Source: Treponema pectinovorum
GTDB taxonomy: Bacteria; Spirochaetota; Spirochaetia; Treponematales; Treponemataceae
Length of the DNA stretch: 64,000 nt
Assembly (NCBI RefSeq): GCF_900497595.1
Contig: NZ_UFQO01000003.1
Coordinates: 373,532 to 437,531, forward strand
Reading direction: 5' to 3'
Numbering within the stretch: the first letter of the stretch is position 1; each line of letters starts with the position of its first letter. This document shows, piece by piece, positions 42,688-50,497 of the stretch. The notes below the pieces were generated by a model, which searched no databases, was not told the DNA's origin, and worked only from the letters and a program-made list of their open reading frames with translations. The translations under genes and the position numbers were made by a program.

Positions 42688-43263
42688 ATGTCCGAAAGTA
42701 AAAACATAACGAATGCGATAAGCGCTTTTTCTGAAAAATTAAGGCGATTTAACAGCGCAAATATAAAGGAACGAGAAAAAAATCCTTCTACAACTTCTTA
42801 TTTGCAGGAAGAAATTTTACAAAGGGAAGAACGGTTCAAAAAAAATATTATTTCTACTTATAAAATATATAAGTCGCCGTTTGAATCCTTGGGGAAAAAT
42901 TCCGGGAGAGCGAAAGGAATTGATAAGGATGAACAGTCTTTGCTTGCTTCTTATAAACTTTACGAACAGGTGATGGAATTAAACGAAAAAAGCGAAGATG
43001 CCCTTGATTCACAGCGCACGACTTTTATTTCAAAAATTGAAATTTCTTCACCGCTAGCACAAAAAACGATTTATACCGATGGAGGAATGTTCGTTTATCT
43101 TTTGAGTTGGCTTTATTTTGAAAATGGTTGCACTAAATTCATGCCGTATTTTAAAGAAGAAGGAAAAACGAAACTTCTCTGTTTTGAAAAAGAAGCTTTG
43201 TATAATTTTGATAGCCACGACAGAGAAATTTTTAACATCATAAAGCAGGAATTCTATTCTTAA
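42688..43263 (+). CDS. Hypothetical protein
   Basis: A 191-residue soluble, highly charged protein with no signal peptide. The first half is Lys/Glu-rich and probably helical (EKLRRFNSANIKEREKNPS, EEILQREERFKKNI). The second half contains a more compact segment (TIYTDGGMFVYLLSWLYFENG, KTKLLCFEKEALYNF). AGAGG lies 8 nt before the ATG, and TATACT (42655-42660) may be the -10 box. I recognise no family. Confidence 0.65.
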   Translation: MSESKNITNAISAFSEKLRRFNSANIKEREKNPSTTSYLQEEILQREERFKKNIISTYKIYKSPFESLGKNSGRAKGIDKDEQSLLASYKLYEQVMELNEKSEDALDSQRTTFISKIEISSPLAQKTIYTDGGMFVYLLSWLYFENGCTKFMPYFKEEGKTKLLCFEKEALYNFDSHDREIFNIIKQEFYS

Positions 43264-43277
43264 AAACGATGGTTGCC

Positions 43278-43307
43278 TTGCGAAGATTTTATTTTTTCTG
43301 CTATAAT
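43278..43307 (+). promoter_or_regulatory. Promoter of the small basic peptide gene
   Basis: TTGCGA (43278-43283), an 18-nt spacer and TATAAT (43302-43307), 33 bp before the start codon. The peptide gene therefore appears to be its own transcription unit. Confidence 0.6.
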
Positions 43308-43339
43308 GGCAAATCAAAATCTATCAATGAGGTGTCGTA

Positions 43340-43459
43340 ATGAGACTTGCAAGAAGAATTAGACCACTGCGCTGGAATAAAACTATCAAGGCTAATACCA
43401 AGAAAAATGCAAAGAGAATTCGTGCAAATCACGATCTTTTAAAATCTTTAGCAAAGTAA
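43340..43459 (+). CDS. Small highly basic 39-residue peptide, possibly ribosome-associated
   Basis: ATG 43340 to TAA 43457-43459 encodes 39 residues beginning MRLARRIRPLRWNKTIKANT and ending LLKSLAK. About a third of the residues are Arg or Lys, and acidic residues are nearly absent. GAGG (43329-43332) sits 7 nt before the ATG. A promoter lies upstream and a strong terminator directly downstream, so this is a dedicated short transcription unit. The composition resembles small ribosomal proteins, but it does not match bL34, bL36, bTHX or SRA sequences that I recall. Function unknown. Confidence 0.68.
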   Translation: MRLARRIRPLRWNKTIKANTKKNAKRIRANHDLLKSLAK

Positions 43460-43465
43460 ATTGAA

Positions 43466-43497
43466 AAGGCTGCTTCCATTTTGAGCAGTCTTTTTTT
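43466..43497 (+). terminator. Intrinsic terminator of the small basic peptide gene
   Basis: AAGGCTGCT and AGCAGTCTT pair over 9 bp (one G-U) with a 9-nt loop TCCATTTTG, followed by a T-run. It begins 7 bp after the peptide's stop codon. Confidence 0.85.
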
Positions 43498-43525
43498 ATA
43501 TCCGTTATTTAAAAATATTTTGCAA

Positions 43526-43837
43526 CTATTTTGAATATATGTCTTTGTGCAGAGCACATCTTGGATTAAAATTGCTTTTGCATCTCGGGCAAAAACAAAA
43601 ATTTGAATATTCGCTGTAACTGAAAGTCTTTTTGCAAACTCCGCACATTACGCTGCCTTTTTCTTCCTTTTGTACAGGTTCAAATTTATGATTTTCGCAT
43701 TCGTCGTGGCATTTATAGCAGGCGTAAAATTTGTTGCATCTGGAACACTTGTTTGCAATTATGTCCAATTCTGTTCCATAGTGGACACATCTTCCTTTAG
43801 AGTCTATCAATTTTCCGTAAATGATTTTTGATCCCAT
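43526..43837 (-). CDS. CHY zinc-finger protein
   Basis: A 103-residue Cys/His-rich protein. CVHYGTELDIIANKC, CNKFYACYKCHDECENH and the later CGVCKKTF, CPRCKSNFNPRCALH carry paired metal ligands in the order of the CHY zinc finger family (PF05495), related to yeast Hot13. Bacterial members are short and of unknown role, presumably binding two or three zinc ions. It is convergent with the basic peptide gene and divergent from bioY. No operon partner is seen. Confidence 0.8.
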   Translation of the reverse strand: MGSKIIYGKLIDSKGRCVHYGTELDIIANKCSRCNKFYACYKCHDECENHKFEPVQKEEKGSVMCGVCKKTFSYSEYSNFCFCPRCKSNFNPRCALHKDIYSK

Positions 43838-43875
43838 CGCACTTATATGTAAACTTCATTATAAAATAAAATCGG

Positions 43876-43938
43876 TTGACAATCTATCCTAAATTATTAA
43901 AATGTAAACCATTATTTTATAAAAAGAGGTTTACATTT
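43876..43938 (+). promoter_or_regulatory. bioY promoter with BirA-like operator
   Basis: TTGACA (43876-43881), a 16-nt spacer and TAAAAT (43898-43903). Just over and after the -10 box lies a perfect 11-bp palindrome: AAATGTAAACC (43900-43910) and GGTTTACATTT (43928-43938), separated by 17 nt. The TGTAAACC and GGTTTACA arms match the known BirA biotin-operator consensus. Spacing in E. coli is 16 nt by my count. Binding would cover the transcription start. Confidence 0.85.
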
Positions 43939-43941
43939 AAA

Positions 43942-44550
43942 ATGGACAAGAAAATTTTTCGTTCTGCTGTAGTTGCATTTTTTGCTGCAATAATTTGTGC
44001 TACAAGTTTTTTTAGAATTCCAATTCCGGGGCTCGTAAGCGGAATAGTTATTCAAAATGCGGTTTGCATAATGACCGCAGTTTTGCTTGGTGGTTTTTTA
44101 GGTGCAGCACCTACAACTTTATTTTTTGTTGTTGGTGTTTTAGGACTTCCGATTTTTTCTGGCGGACAGGGCGGATTTCAGGTTTTGATGAATATAAACG
44201 GCGGTTTTAGAATTGGCTGGGTATTGGGTGCTTTTGTTGCGTCTTTAATCGCAGGCAGGCCAGCTTTAAGTGAAAAACATCTTTCTGTAAAAAGCGTTAT
44301 AAGGCTTTGCGTTGCGGTTTTTGTCGGAATGCTTTTGCTTTATTTTCCTGAAATATTTTACGTTGTAGGTTTTAAAAGTGGTGAACTTGGAGTTGGCGGA
44401 GCTTTAAAACTTTTCTTTACTGCATTTTTTGCACCTTTTTTATTTGTAGATTTTTTAAAAGCTGTTTTTGTAATTCTCATTTCATTGAAAATTCGCCCTG
44501 TAGTAGCACTCTATCTCTACGACGAAAAGAAAAACGATGAACGCTCTTGA
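43942..44550 (+). CDS. bioY: Biotin ECF transporter substrate-binding component
   Basis: An S-component of about 202 residues with six predicted helices. The segments IPIPGLVSGIVIQNAVCIMTAVLLGGFLGAA, FFVVGVLGLPIFSGGQGG and NGGFRIGWVLGAFVASLIAG are the BioY signature. ATG 43942 (MDKKIFRSAVV) is chosen because the longer frame from 43876 would be translated through the promoter and operator. It overlaps the next gene by 14 bp. The operator, ATPase and T-component together make biotin the likely substrate. Confidence 0.9.
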   Translation: MDKKIFRSAVVAFFAAIICATSFFRIPIPGLVSGIVIQNAVCIMTAVLLGGFLGAAPTTLFFVVGVLGLPIFSGGQGGFQVLMNINGGFRIGWVLGAFVASLIAGRPALSEKHLSVKSVIRLCVAVFVGMLLLYFPEIFYVVGFKSGELGVGGALKLFFTAFFAPFLFVDFLKAVFVILISLKIRPVVALYLYDEKKNDERS

Positions 44551-45256
44551 AGTTGATTCTGTAAGCAAAGCATATTTTACTTGTGAAGAAAAAAAACTCG
44601 CTTTAGATAAAGTGAGTTTTTCTTTGGAAGAAGGCAGCGTAACAGTCATAGGCGGCGAAAATGGCTCTGGAAAAAGTGTTTTGATGAACATAATTTCAGG
44701 GTTAGAAAATTGCGATTCTGGGAAAATTTATAAATCTGCAAACGTTGGGCTTGTTTTTCAAGAAGCGGACACGCAAATACTCGGTGAAACTCCGCGAGAA
44801 GACATCGCCTTTGGCCCTAAAAATCAAAAAAAATCAAAAGAGCAGATAAAAAAAGCGGTGGAAAATGCTTTGGAAGAGGTCGGCTTGACTTTAAAAGCTG
44901 ACTATCCTGCAAGGTTTTTATCTGGTGGCGAAAAACGCCGTCTTGCTGTTGCGTGTATGCTTGCCATGGAAAATCCAATTTTAATTTTTGACGAGCCTTA
45001 TGCGAATTTGGATTACAGTGGTGTAAAGCAGGTGAATGCGCTCATAAAAAAACTTCATTCACAGAAAAAGACTTTAATAATCCTTACTCACGAAATTGAA
45101 AAATGCCTTGCACTTGCAGACCGTTTTATAATTTTGTTCCGAGGAAAAAAAGTTTTTGACGGAAGTGCAGATGAAGGCTTAAAACAAAATCTTGAAAACT
45201 GGAACATCCGAAATCCGCTCAATTCCTATTCAAAACTTTCTGATTTGGTGTGGTAG
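44537..45256 (+). CDS. bioM: Biotin ECF transporter ATPase
   Basis: A 239-residue ECF-type ATPase with Walker A GGENGSGKS (about residues 33-41), signature LSGGEKRR, Walker B ILIFDEPYANLD and H-loop LTHEIEK. The Q-loop FQEADTQILGETPREDIAFGPKN is typical of CbiO/EcfA/BioM ATPases. Only one ATPase gene is present, as in the BioMNY type. It overlaps both neighbours. Confidence 0.87.
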   Translation: MNALEVDSVSKAYFTCEEKKLALDKVSFSLEEGSVTVIGGENGSGKSVLMNIISGLENCDSGKIYKSANVGLVFQEADTQILGETPREDIAFGPKNQKKSKEQIKKAVENALEEVGLTLKADYPARFLSGGEKRRLAVACMLAMENPILIFDEPYANLDYSGVKQVNALIKKLHSQKKTLIILTHEIEKCLALADRFIILFRGKKVFDGSADEGLKQNLENWNIRNPLNSYSKLSDLVW

Positions 45257-45258
45257 TT

Positions 45259-45942
45259 ATGCAAAATTATTCAGCATTTAGCTACAAAGCCGGTTATTCT
45301 TTTTTTCATAAAATTCCAGCTTTTGTAAAACTGATTTTTATCCCGCTTTTTAATATTTTGATTTTTAGTTTTGATTTTCGCTTTGCCTGCGTTTTTATAA
45401 TTTTGCAATTTTTGCTTTTTTTCTTTTTGAAATTTACGATTTATGAGCAGATAAAGGATTTAACGCCTGTAATCTGGTATGCGGTTTTTATGTATTTAAT
45501 AAACGTGTTTTCGTTTATTTTTGTAGGTTTTAAAGAATTTCCTATTTTGGAAAATTTTGTTCGGTCAATTAAAAAAGCGTTTTTAGATGAAAAGACATTT
45601 GCGCTTGTTGTAAAATTTTTTGCGTGCAATCAAAGTGCCTCTCTGATGTTTAAAACTTCGACTTCGCTTGAAATTAAAGAAGGAATTGAAACCTTAGAAA
45701 TTTTTGTCCGAAAATTTCTGCCAGTGAAAAAAGAAGCTAAATTTGCATTGAGCGTTTCTATGTTTATAAATTTTATTCCTGCGGTGTTTAAAATTTGGGG
45801 TTTGCTAAAAAAAGCGTGGTTTGCCCGCGGTGGAAAAACGGGAATTAAAATGTACCTTTCACTTTTTCCGTTGTGGTTTAGCGTTGGATTAAAATACGCC
45901 TTGGACAGTGCAAAGGCAATTTCGATAAGACAAAAATCATAG
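45259..45942 (+). CDS. bioN: Biotin ECF transporter T-component
   Basis: A membrane protein of about 227 residues with four or five helices. FSYKAGYSFFHKIPAFVKLIF at the start is the usual EcfT/BioN N-terminus. The coupling-helix signatures appear as TSLEIKEGIETL and AWFARGGKTG; the latter corresponds to the family's AxxxRG motif. A GTG at 45250 could also serve as start but overlaps the bioM stop; ATG 45259 is preferred. Confidence 0.85.
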   Translation: MQNYSAFSYKAGYSFFHKIPAFVKLIFIPLFNILIFSFDFRFACVFIILQFLLFFFLKFTIYEQIKDLTPVIWYAVFMYLINVFSFIFVGFKEFPILENFVRSIKKAFLDEKTFALVVKFFACNQSASLMFKTSTSLEIKEGIETLEIFVRKFLPVKKEAKFALSVSMFINFIPAVFKIWGLLKKAWFARGGKTGIKMYLSLFPLWFSVGLKYALDSAKAISIRQKS

Positions 45943-46013
45943 TTTTGTTTGTTATAAGATTTTACAAGATTGATGATGAAAATTCGCAAAATATGGTTTT
46001 TAGTTTTAATTTT

Positions 46014-46046
46014 AAAATAAAAAAACCTGATACAAATTGTATCAGG
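46014..46046 (-). terminator. Intrinsic terminator of tRNA-Asn
   Basis: CCTGATAC and GTATCAGG (46026-46046) form a perfect 8-bp stem with a 5-nt loop. Read on the minus strand it is followed by TTTTTTTATTTT. It begins 3 nt after the tRNA 3' end. Confidence 0.88.
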
Positions 46047-46049
46047 TAG

Positions 46050-46122
46050 CGGCTCCTGCTGGGCTTGAACCAGCGACACACGGATTAACAGTCCGTTGCT
46101 CTACCGACTGAGCTAAGGAACC
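46050..46122 (-). tRNA. tRNA-Asn (anticodon GTT)
   Basis: A 73-nt cloverleaf on the minus strand. Acceptor stem GGTTCCT pairs with AGGAGCC, and the discriminator is G. The D arm is AGCTCAGTCGGTAGAGC, the anticodon arm ACGGACTGTTAATCCGT with GTT, and the T arm GCTGGTTCAAGCCCAGC. The 3' CCA is not encoded (CTA follows). Upstream on the minus strand are TTGACA (46170-46175) and a -10-like TAGTAT (46147-46152) at 17-nt spacing. Confidence 0.95.
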
Positions 46123-46194
46123 ATATACGTTTTAGAACGTGAGTTAATACTATAAAAAAACGACTTTTATGTCAACAATTCCAAAGCCGATTTT

Positions 46195-46432
46195 TGCAAA
46201 AAACTTCTGCGGCAAGGATGCGTTTTAATAAAAACCTCCGTGTTTTTATTAAACGGACAGTTTTTGCAAAACTGTCAGCATTTATTGTAGGCCGCACCTC
46301 CTTGTGCGGCAAGGATTGGAAGGGCGCCGAAGGCGTTGGCGTAGCCAATGCAGCGATAGCGGAACCTTGGAAAGCCTGATTTTTGCGAAACGACGTGGAG
46401 CAAAAAGCCGCCCAAATTTTTCTGATTAAACT
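46195..46432 (-). repeat. Mosaic intergenic repeat, copy B, with three serial hairpins
   Basis: A 316-bp gap between tRNA-Asn and the DUF456 gene. Read on the minus strand it starts TTTGGGCGGCTTTTTGCT, CCAC, TCGTTTCGCAAAAATC and later has AGGTGCGGCCTACA and ATGCTGACAGTTTTG, matching both ends of the copy at 2088-2312. On the plus strand three hairpins follow each other: a TTTAATAAAAAC / GTTTTTATTAAA palindrome, GACAGTTTT / AAAACTGTC and CCGCAC / GTGCGG. No gene is seen. Confidence 0.68.
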
Positions 46433-46437
46433 TGTGA

Positions 46438-46923
46438 TTATATAAAAAAATTAAAACAAAAAATCCATATAAATGCGATTACGCAAATCATTTTTATTCC
46501 GCTACCGAGCAAAAAGCCTACGAATGAACCTGCGGCAGCTTTTAGGGCGCGGTCTGCATCGCCAGGATTTGTAAGGAGTTCGCCGATAAAGGCGCCTAAA
46601 AATGGACCTAATATGATAAAAAGTGGGCCGAAAAAAAGTGAAGCGAAAAGTCCGATTGTTGCACCCATGACTGCTTTTTTGCTTCCGCCTGAACGTTTTG
46701 TAAGATATGGTTGCAAGATAAAGTCTAAAACGGTTACGACTATTGTAAGCAAGAGTGTTATGATTAAAACTGGGATGGAAGTTTTTGTGTATCTGCAAAA
46801 GTGCGAAATTAAGAGTCCCAGCCAAGCAAGCGGAACTCCCGGTAAAAGCGGATAAACGCAGCCCACAAGTCCGAGCAATATTGTAAGGGCAGCAAAAATT
46901 GCGAGTAAGATATCGACATTCAT
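46438..46923 (-). CDS. DUF456 family membrane protein
   Basis: A 161-residue hydrophobic protein with about four helices. The segments GLVGCVYPLLPGVPLAWLGLL, KRSGGSKKAVMGATIG and GPFLGAFIGELL match the DUF456 pattern of a Gly-rich repeated membrane unit. ATG 46923 sits 6 nt after TAAAAT (46930-46935, minus). TTGTCA (46953-46958, minus) is at exactly 17-nt spacing and lies inside the first codons of the divergent gene. The function is unknown. Confidence 0.82.
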   Translation of the reverse strand: MNVDILLAIFAALTILLGLVGCVYPLLPGVPLAWLGLLISHFCRYTKTSIPVLIITLLLTIVVTVLDFILQPYLTKRSGGSKKAVMGATIGLFASLFFGPLFIILGPFLGAFIGELLTNPGDADRALKAAAGSFVGFLLGSGIKMICVIAFIWIFCFNFFI

Positions 46924-46929
46924 AGAAAG

Positions 46930-46958
46930 ATTTTATGCTATAATTTTTAAGATGACAA
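46930..46958 (-). promoter_or_regulatory. Overlapping divergent leaderless promoters (DUF456 gene / cyclo-ligase gene)
   Basis: On the minus strand, TTGTCA (46953-46958), a 17-nt spacer, TAAAAT (46930-46935), 6 nt, then ATG 46923. On the plus strand, TATAAT (46939-46944), 7 nt, then ATG 46952; its -35 box is weak. The two promoters overlap, and each start codon is at its own expected transcription start. Confidence 0.6.
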
Positions 46959-47554
46959 TTTGTGAAGAAAAAAAAATCTTGCGTTCAAAAATTAAAGAAA
47001 TTCTAAAAACTGAATATTCAGATAAAACTTTAAGGCAAGCGTTTTCTAAAATTGCGGTGGAAAAACTTGCAAGCCAAAAATATTTTAAAGAAGCGGATTT
47101 TGTTTTTTTGTATGTTCCCTATGGAAACGAAATTGACGATTTTGCGTTAAAAGAAATTGCTTGGAACGAAGGAAAAGAAGTTTTTGTTCCTAAAATATAT
47201 GAAGGAACGAGTGAGATGGATTTTTATCTTCTTGTGAAATCCAAACCTATTTTGACGCAGTTGAGCAAAGGTTCTTTTGGAATTTTAGAGCCAAATGAAA
47301 GCCTAAAAAAAATTGAAATTTCTTCTGAGGTTTTGCGTGATAAAAAGATTTTGATTGTTGTTCCTGGGCTTGCATTTACTGAAAATGGAGCAAGGCTTGG
47401 AAAGGGCAAAGGCTTTTATGATATTTATATTTCGCGTTTAAAGGCCGCTGGACTTAAAGTTTTTACAGTTGGATTTTGCTATCCGCTACAGATTGTAAAA
47501 AATATTCCGATGGAAAAAACTGATGTTTTTTTTGATGCGGTTATCAAGGCGTAA
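46952..47554 (+). CDS. 5-formyltetrahydrofolate cyclo-ligase
   Basis: A 200-residue enzyme that uses ATP to convert 5-formyl-THF to 5,10-methenyl-THF. The N-terminal KKILRSKIKEILK, the central VFLYVPYGNEIDDFAL, the family signature GARLGKGKGFYDIYIS and the ending DVFFDAVI are typical (YgfA/MTHFS). The length is normal. It stands alone, and ATG 46952 follows TATAAT by 7 nt. It is convergent with the large M16 gene, with 2 bp between stops. Confidence 0.85.
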   Translation: MTICEEKKILRSKIKEILKTEYSDKTLRQAFSKIAVEKLASQKYFKEADFVFLYVPYGNEIDDFALKEIAWNEGKEVFVPKIYEGTSEMDFYLLVKSKPILTQLSKGSFGILEPNESLKKIEISSEVLRDKKILIVVPGLAFTENGARLGKGKGFYDIYISRLKAAGLKVFTVGFCYPLQIVKNIPMEKTDVFFDAVIKA

Positions 47555-47556
47555 AA

Positions 47557-50379
47557 TTATCGTTTTGAGTCGGCAGAATAAATCTTTAATATTTTTGTGC
47601 TTTCTAGATATGATTTTGCTATAAGATAATAGTCTTCCGCTTGTGCACTGCTTACAGCTTCGTATTTTTGAAGATAGAGCAAAGGATCTTCCAAAAACAT
47701 TCCTTGGTGGACGAGTTCTGCTGTTCCTTCGTTCGTGCTTGTTGCTTCGAGTTCTTTTAAAAGCCAGAGATTTTCAAGTTCAAAAAATATGGAATCTTTT
47801 TCAAGTTCTTTAAAACCACTCGTGTCCTTGTTTATGGATTTTTCTAGTGCTGTTATTATCTCGCGAACAGTATCCTTATAAAGTTTTTCTGTTTCTGCAA
47901 TGCGCTTTATCTTTGTTATGCTCACTCTTGCGTACGGAAGTATTTCGTCTGGCGGAAATATTTTTATGTTTTGTGGAGCAGGCAGTTTTTCTTTTAGGCG
48001 TTTTTCTAAAAGATACAGAAGCGAAGAAAAAAGTGCGCTATCTGTGGAAGTTGTCTTTGGTCCATCTAAGACAAACAACAAGGGATCCGAAAAATCCGTC
48101 GTGGGAATTAAAACCTGAGGTCTTGGGCCTGCTTTATCGGCACTCACGTCTGTAAAAAATTGATGGCGAAGTTTTACTCTTTTTGCAGTTCTTGAAAGTG
48201 GAAGTTTTTCAATTTTTAATTTTATAGATTGATTTTTTGAAAGTGTTTGCAGAGAACCAAAAGTTTGATCTAAAAGATTTTGCAAATTCTCATCTGCATT
48301 TATTCCGCCCGCTATGACAAGAGAAAACCTTGTGCAGTCGAGCAAAACAGGATAAGCAGCGGCGATTTGAGTGTATTCTAAATTTTGCGATGGAATATCT
48401 TTTGAACTTTCGTACAGATTTGTGAACGGAGTTTTGTATATCGATTTTACCGCTTCGCACAGGAGCTGGAAAGTTTCCTGGCCAGATTTTATTCTCCACT
48501 GGCTTCTTAAATCGTACGCGATTGAATCTGCGAGCGAAGGGCTTATGTCGTCAAAAACTATGCTTTGAAAAATCGCCTGCATACAGGAAGAAAAATCATC
48601 TTTGCTGCAACTTACCGTTAAAACTGAATATTCTGTTTTTGTCTGCGCTTTTACCGTTGCTCTGGTTTTAAAAACGGAGTTTGCATAGTAAGAATCCAGC
48701 CTGTTCTGGATGATGGCAGCGAGAGAATTTGTTAAAACAGACGCGAGGCCCGGAGTATTTTGAGCAAACAAGAGTTCTCCGCCTTCTATTGCGAGCGAAA
48801 TTGCAACAGTTTTTGAAAGAGGATTTGATTTTAGTGTTACAGGAATTTCGTTTTTTAGTTTAAGCGATGAAAACTGCGCTCGGTTTTCTGTTATAAAGCG
48901 CTTTGCAGAACTAAAATCTTCTGCATTTGAATAGACGATTTTGTCTTCGAGTGATTTTTCATTTTTATTTTTTGAAGGCACAAAATCCTTATACTCCGAT
49001 AAACGATACCAGGCTCCGTTTTTTTGATTTATGTGAATCCAGCCTTTTTGAGCAAATTCTTTTGAATGTTTTGCATAGTTTTTTGTGTTGCAAAGTACAA
49101 ATAAAACTGGCTCTTGGCTCTCGTAGCGTTCATTTAAAAACTGTGCATCAAGTGAAGAAAGCTTTTCTGTTTTTGCAAACATATCTTCGCCAAAAACATT
49201 GTTTGCTCTGTTAAAGGAAGCAAGGTTTTTCATGAGCAGAGTTGAGTTATCACAGGTAAGCACGAAATTTGAATTGATTTCTTTTAATGCAAAATCAACT
49301 TCCTGCTGTAAGACCCTTTGCTTTTCTGTTGCCATCTGCAAAAAAAGTTCACCTTGTATTAGAGGACCCACATTCGATTTTTCGCACAGCGCTTGAATTA
49401 GAAGTCTGCTCCAGTTTTTTTGCTGTGCCGAAGAAACTCCAATGTAATCAGGAGAGCGCAACGCAAGATTTTTCTGCTTTAAAAGAAGCGTTTTAAATGT
49501 TGAATATGGATTATCAAAAATAGAAGCCAAAAGGTCTGTTTCGTCGTTGGAAAAACTCGTGTATTGAAGCACAACCTGTGTAAAATCGGGCGAAAGTGAT
49601 TCGTCTGTTAAAACATATTTTTTTACGCTGGAAGATTTTTTCGCTTGGGTCGATAGATTCTTTTCATCTTGCAAACTTTTATCTTCCGTATTTTTTAAAG
49701 TTTCCGCTTCTTTAGTTTGCATAAAATCTGATGAAGAGTTTTTAAGCTTTCCCAAATATTTTTTCACCAAGGCTAGAGCCTGTTTTTCTGTTATGTTACC
49801 GCTTATGTAAAGTTTTGTTTTTTCAGGAACGTAGTAAACATTTTTTATTTTGGCAAATATCGTCCTTGCTTGTTGCACATTTACCGAAGAAAAATATTCT
49901 GGCATAATCGTGTTTTCGCTTTGCCACGGAGAAGATGAAAATATTCTCGTGTCGATTGCAGAATTTATAAAGCCTGCGGTTGAAGAGGAGTATTCTCTTA
50001 TCGCTTTTTTATTTTTTTCTAATTCTAAAGAAAGATTTTTATCGGTTATCTGCAAAGTTTTAAAAAGAGATTCAAATTGAATTAAAACATCTTCCACTTG
50101 CGGTGGCGCAACCGTTTTTTCGATTTTTACAGAATCTGGAGTGATTTCGAGCCCCAAAAGCTTTGCATAAAAAGAAAAAAATCCTGCATCTTTTGGAGTT
50201 TGATTAAAAAATCCTGCGTCTATGTTTAATTCGAGTCTTACAGTTGCAGTTGTTGTATCCTGCAAAAAATACAAGGCGAGCTGGTTTTCTAAAGTTAAAA
50301 TTTTTATATCATCTTTTGTAAAAGAAAAAAGAGGAAGGTAAATCAAAAAAAATGCCAGAAAAGAAATAATTTTTTTCAT
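47557..50379 (-). CDS. Double-domain M16-like protein lacking the zinc motif
   Basis: A 940-residue secreted protein with a signal peptide (KKIISFLAFFLIYLPLFSF) and a repeated M16 (insulinase-like) fold. The first half begins LTLENQLALYFLQDTTTATVRLELNIDAGFF, where an active enzyme would soon show HxxEH; here it reads DAGFFSFYAKLL. The second half starts again at PVTLKSNPLSKTVAISLAIEGGELLF and also lacks HxxEH. It is thus predicted to be a non-catalytic scaffold or partner. It could work with the M16 pair encoded at 54719-57602. ATG 50379 follows TATAAT (50388-50393, minus) by 8 nt. Confidence 0.75.
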   Translation of the reverse strand: MKKIISFLAFFLIYLPLFSFTKDDIKILTLENQLALYFLQDTTTATVRLELNIDAGFFNQTPKDAGFFSFYAKLLGLEITPDSVKIEKTVAPPQVEDVLIQFESLFKTLQITDKNLSLELEKNKKAIREYSSSTAGFINSAIDTRIFSSSPWQSENTIMPEYFSSVNVQQARTIFAKIKNVYYVPEKTKLYISGNITEKQALALVKKYLGKLKNSSSDFMQTKEAETLKNTEDKSLQDEKNLSTQAKKSSSVKKYVLTDESLSPDFTQVVLQYTSFSNDETDLLASIFDNPYSTFKTLLLKQKNLALRSPDYIGVSSAQQKNWSRLLIQALCEKSNVGPLIQGELFLQMATEKQRVLQQEVDFALKEINSNFVLTCDNSTLLMKNLASFNRANNVFGEDMFAKTEKLSSLDAQFLNERYESQEPVLFVLCNTKNYAKHSKEFAQKGWIHINQKNGAWYRLSEYKDFVPSKNKNEKSLEDKIVYSNAEDFSSAKRFITENRAQFSSLKLKNEIPVTLKSNPLSKTVAISLAIEGGELLFAQNTPGLASVLTNSLAAIIQNRLDSYYANSVFKTRATVKAQTKTEYSVLTVSCSKDDFSSCMQAIFQSIVFDDISPSLADSIAYDLRSQWRIKSGQETFQLLCEAVKSIYKTPFTNLYESSKDIPSQNLEYTQIAAAYPVLLDCTRFSLVIAGGINADENLQNLLDQTFGSLQTLSKNQSIKLKIEKLPLSRTAKRVKLRHQFFTDVSADKAGPRPQVLIPTTDFSDPLLFVLDGPKTTSTDSALFSSLLYLLEKRLKEKLPAPQNIKIFPPDEILPYARVSITKIKRIAETEKLYKDTVREIITALEKSINKDTSGFKELEKDSIFFELENLWLLKELEATSTNEGTAELVHQGMFLEDPLLYLQKYEAVSSAQAEDYYLIAKSYLESTKILKIYSADSKR

Positions 50380-50497
50380 CGTAAAGCATTATAGGATAAA
50401 ACTTTTTTTTTAACGAGTTGTGCAGAATATTGTGCAGGGTTATAACTAAAGACATTTTTAGAATTTTAAGTTATTATCAGCGACTAGGAGAATTGCT

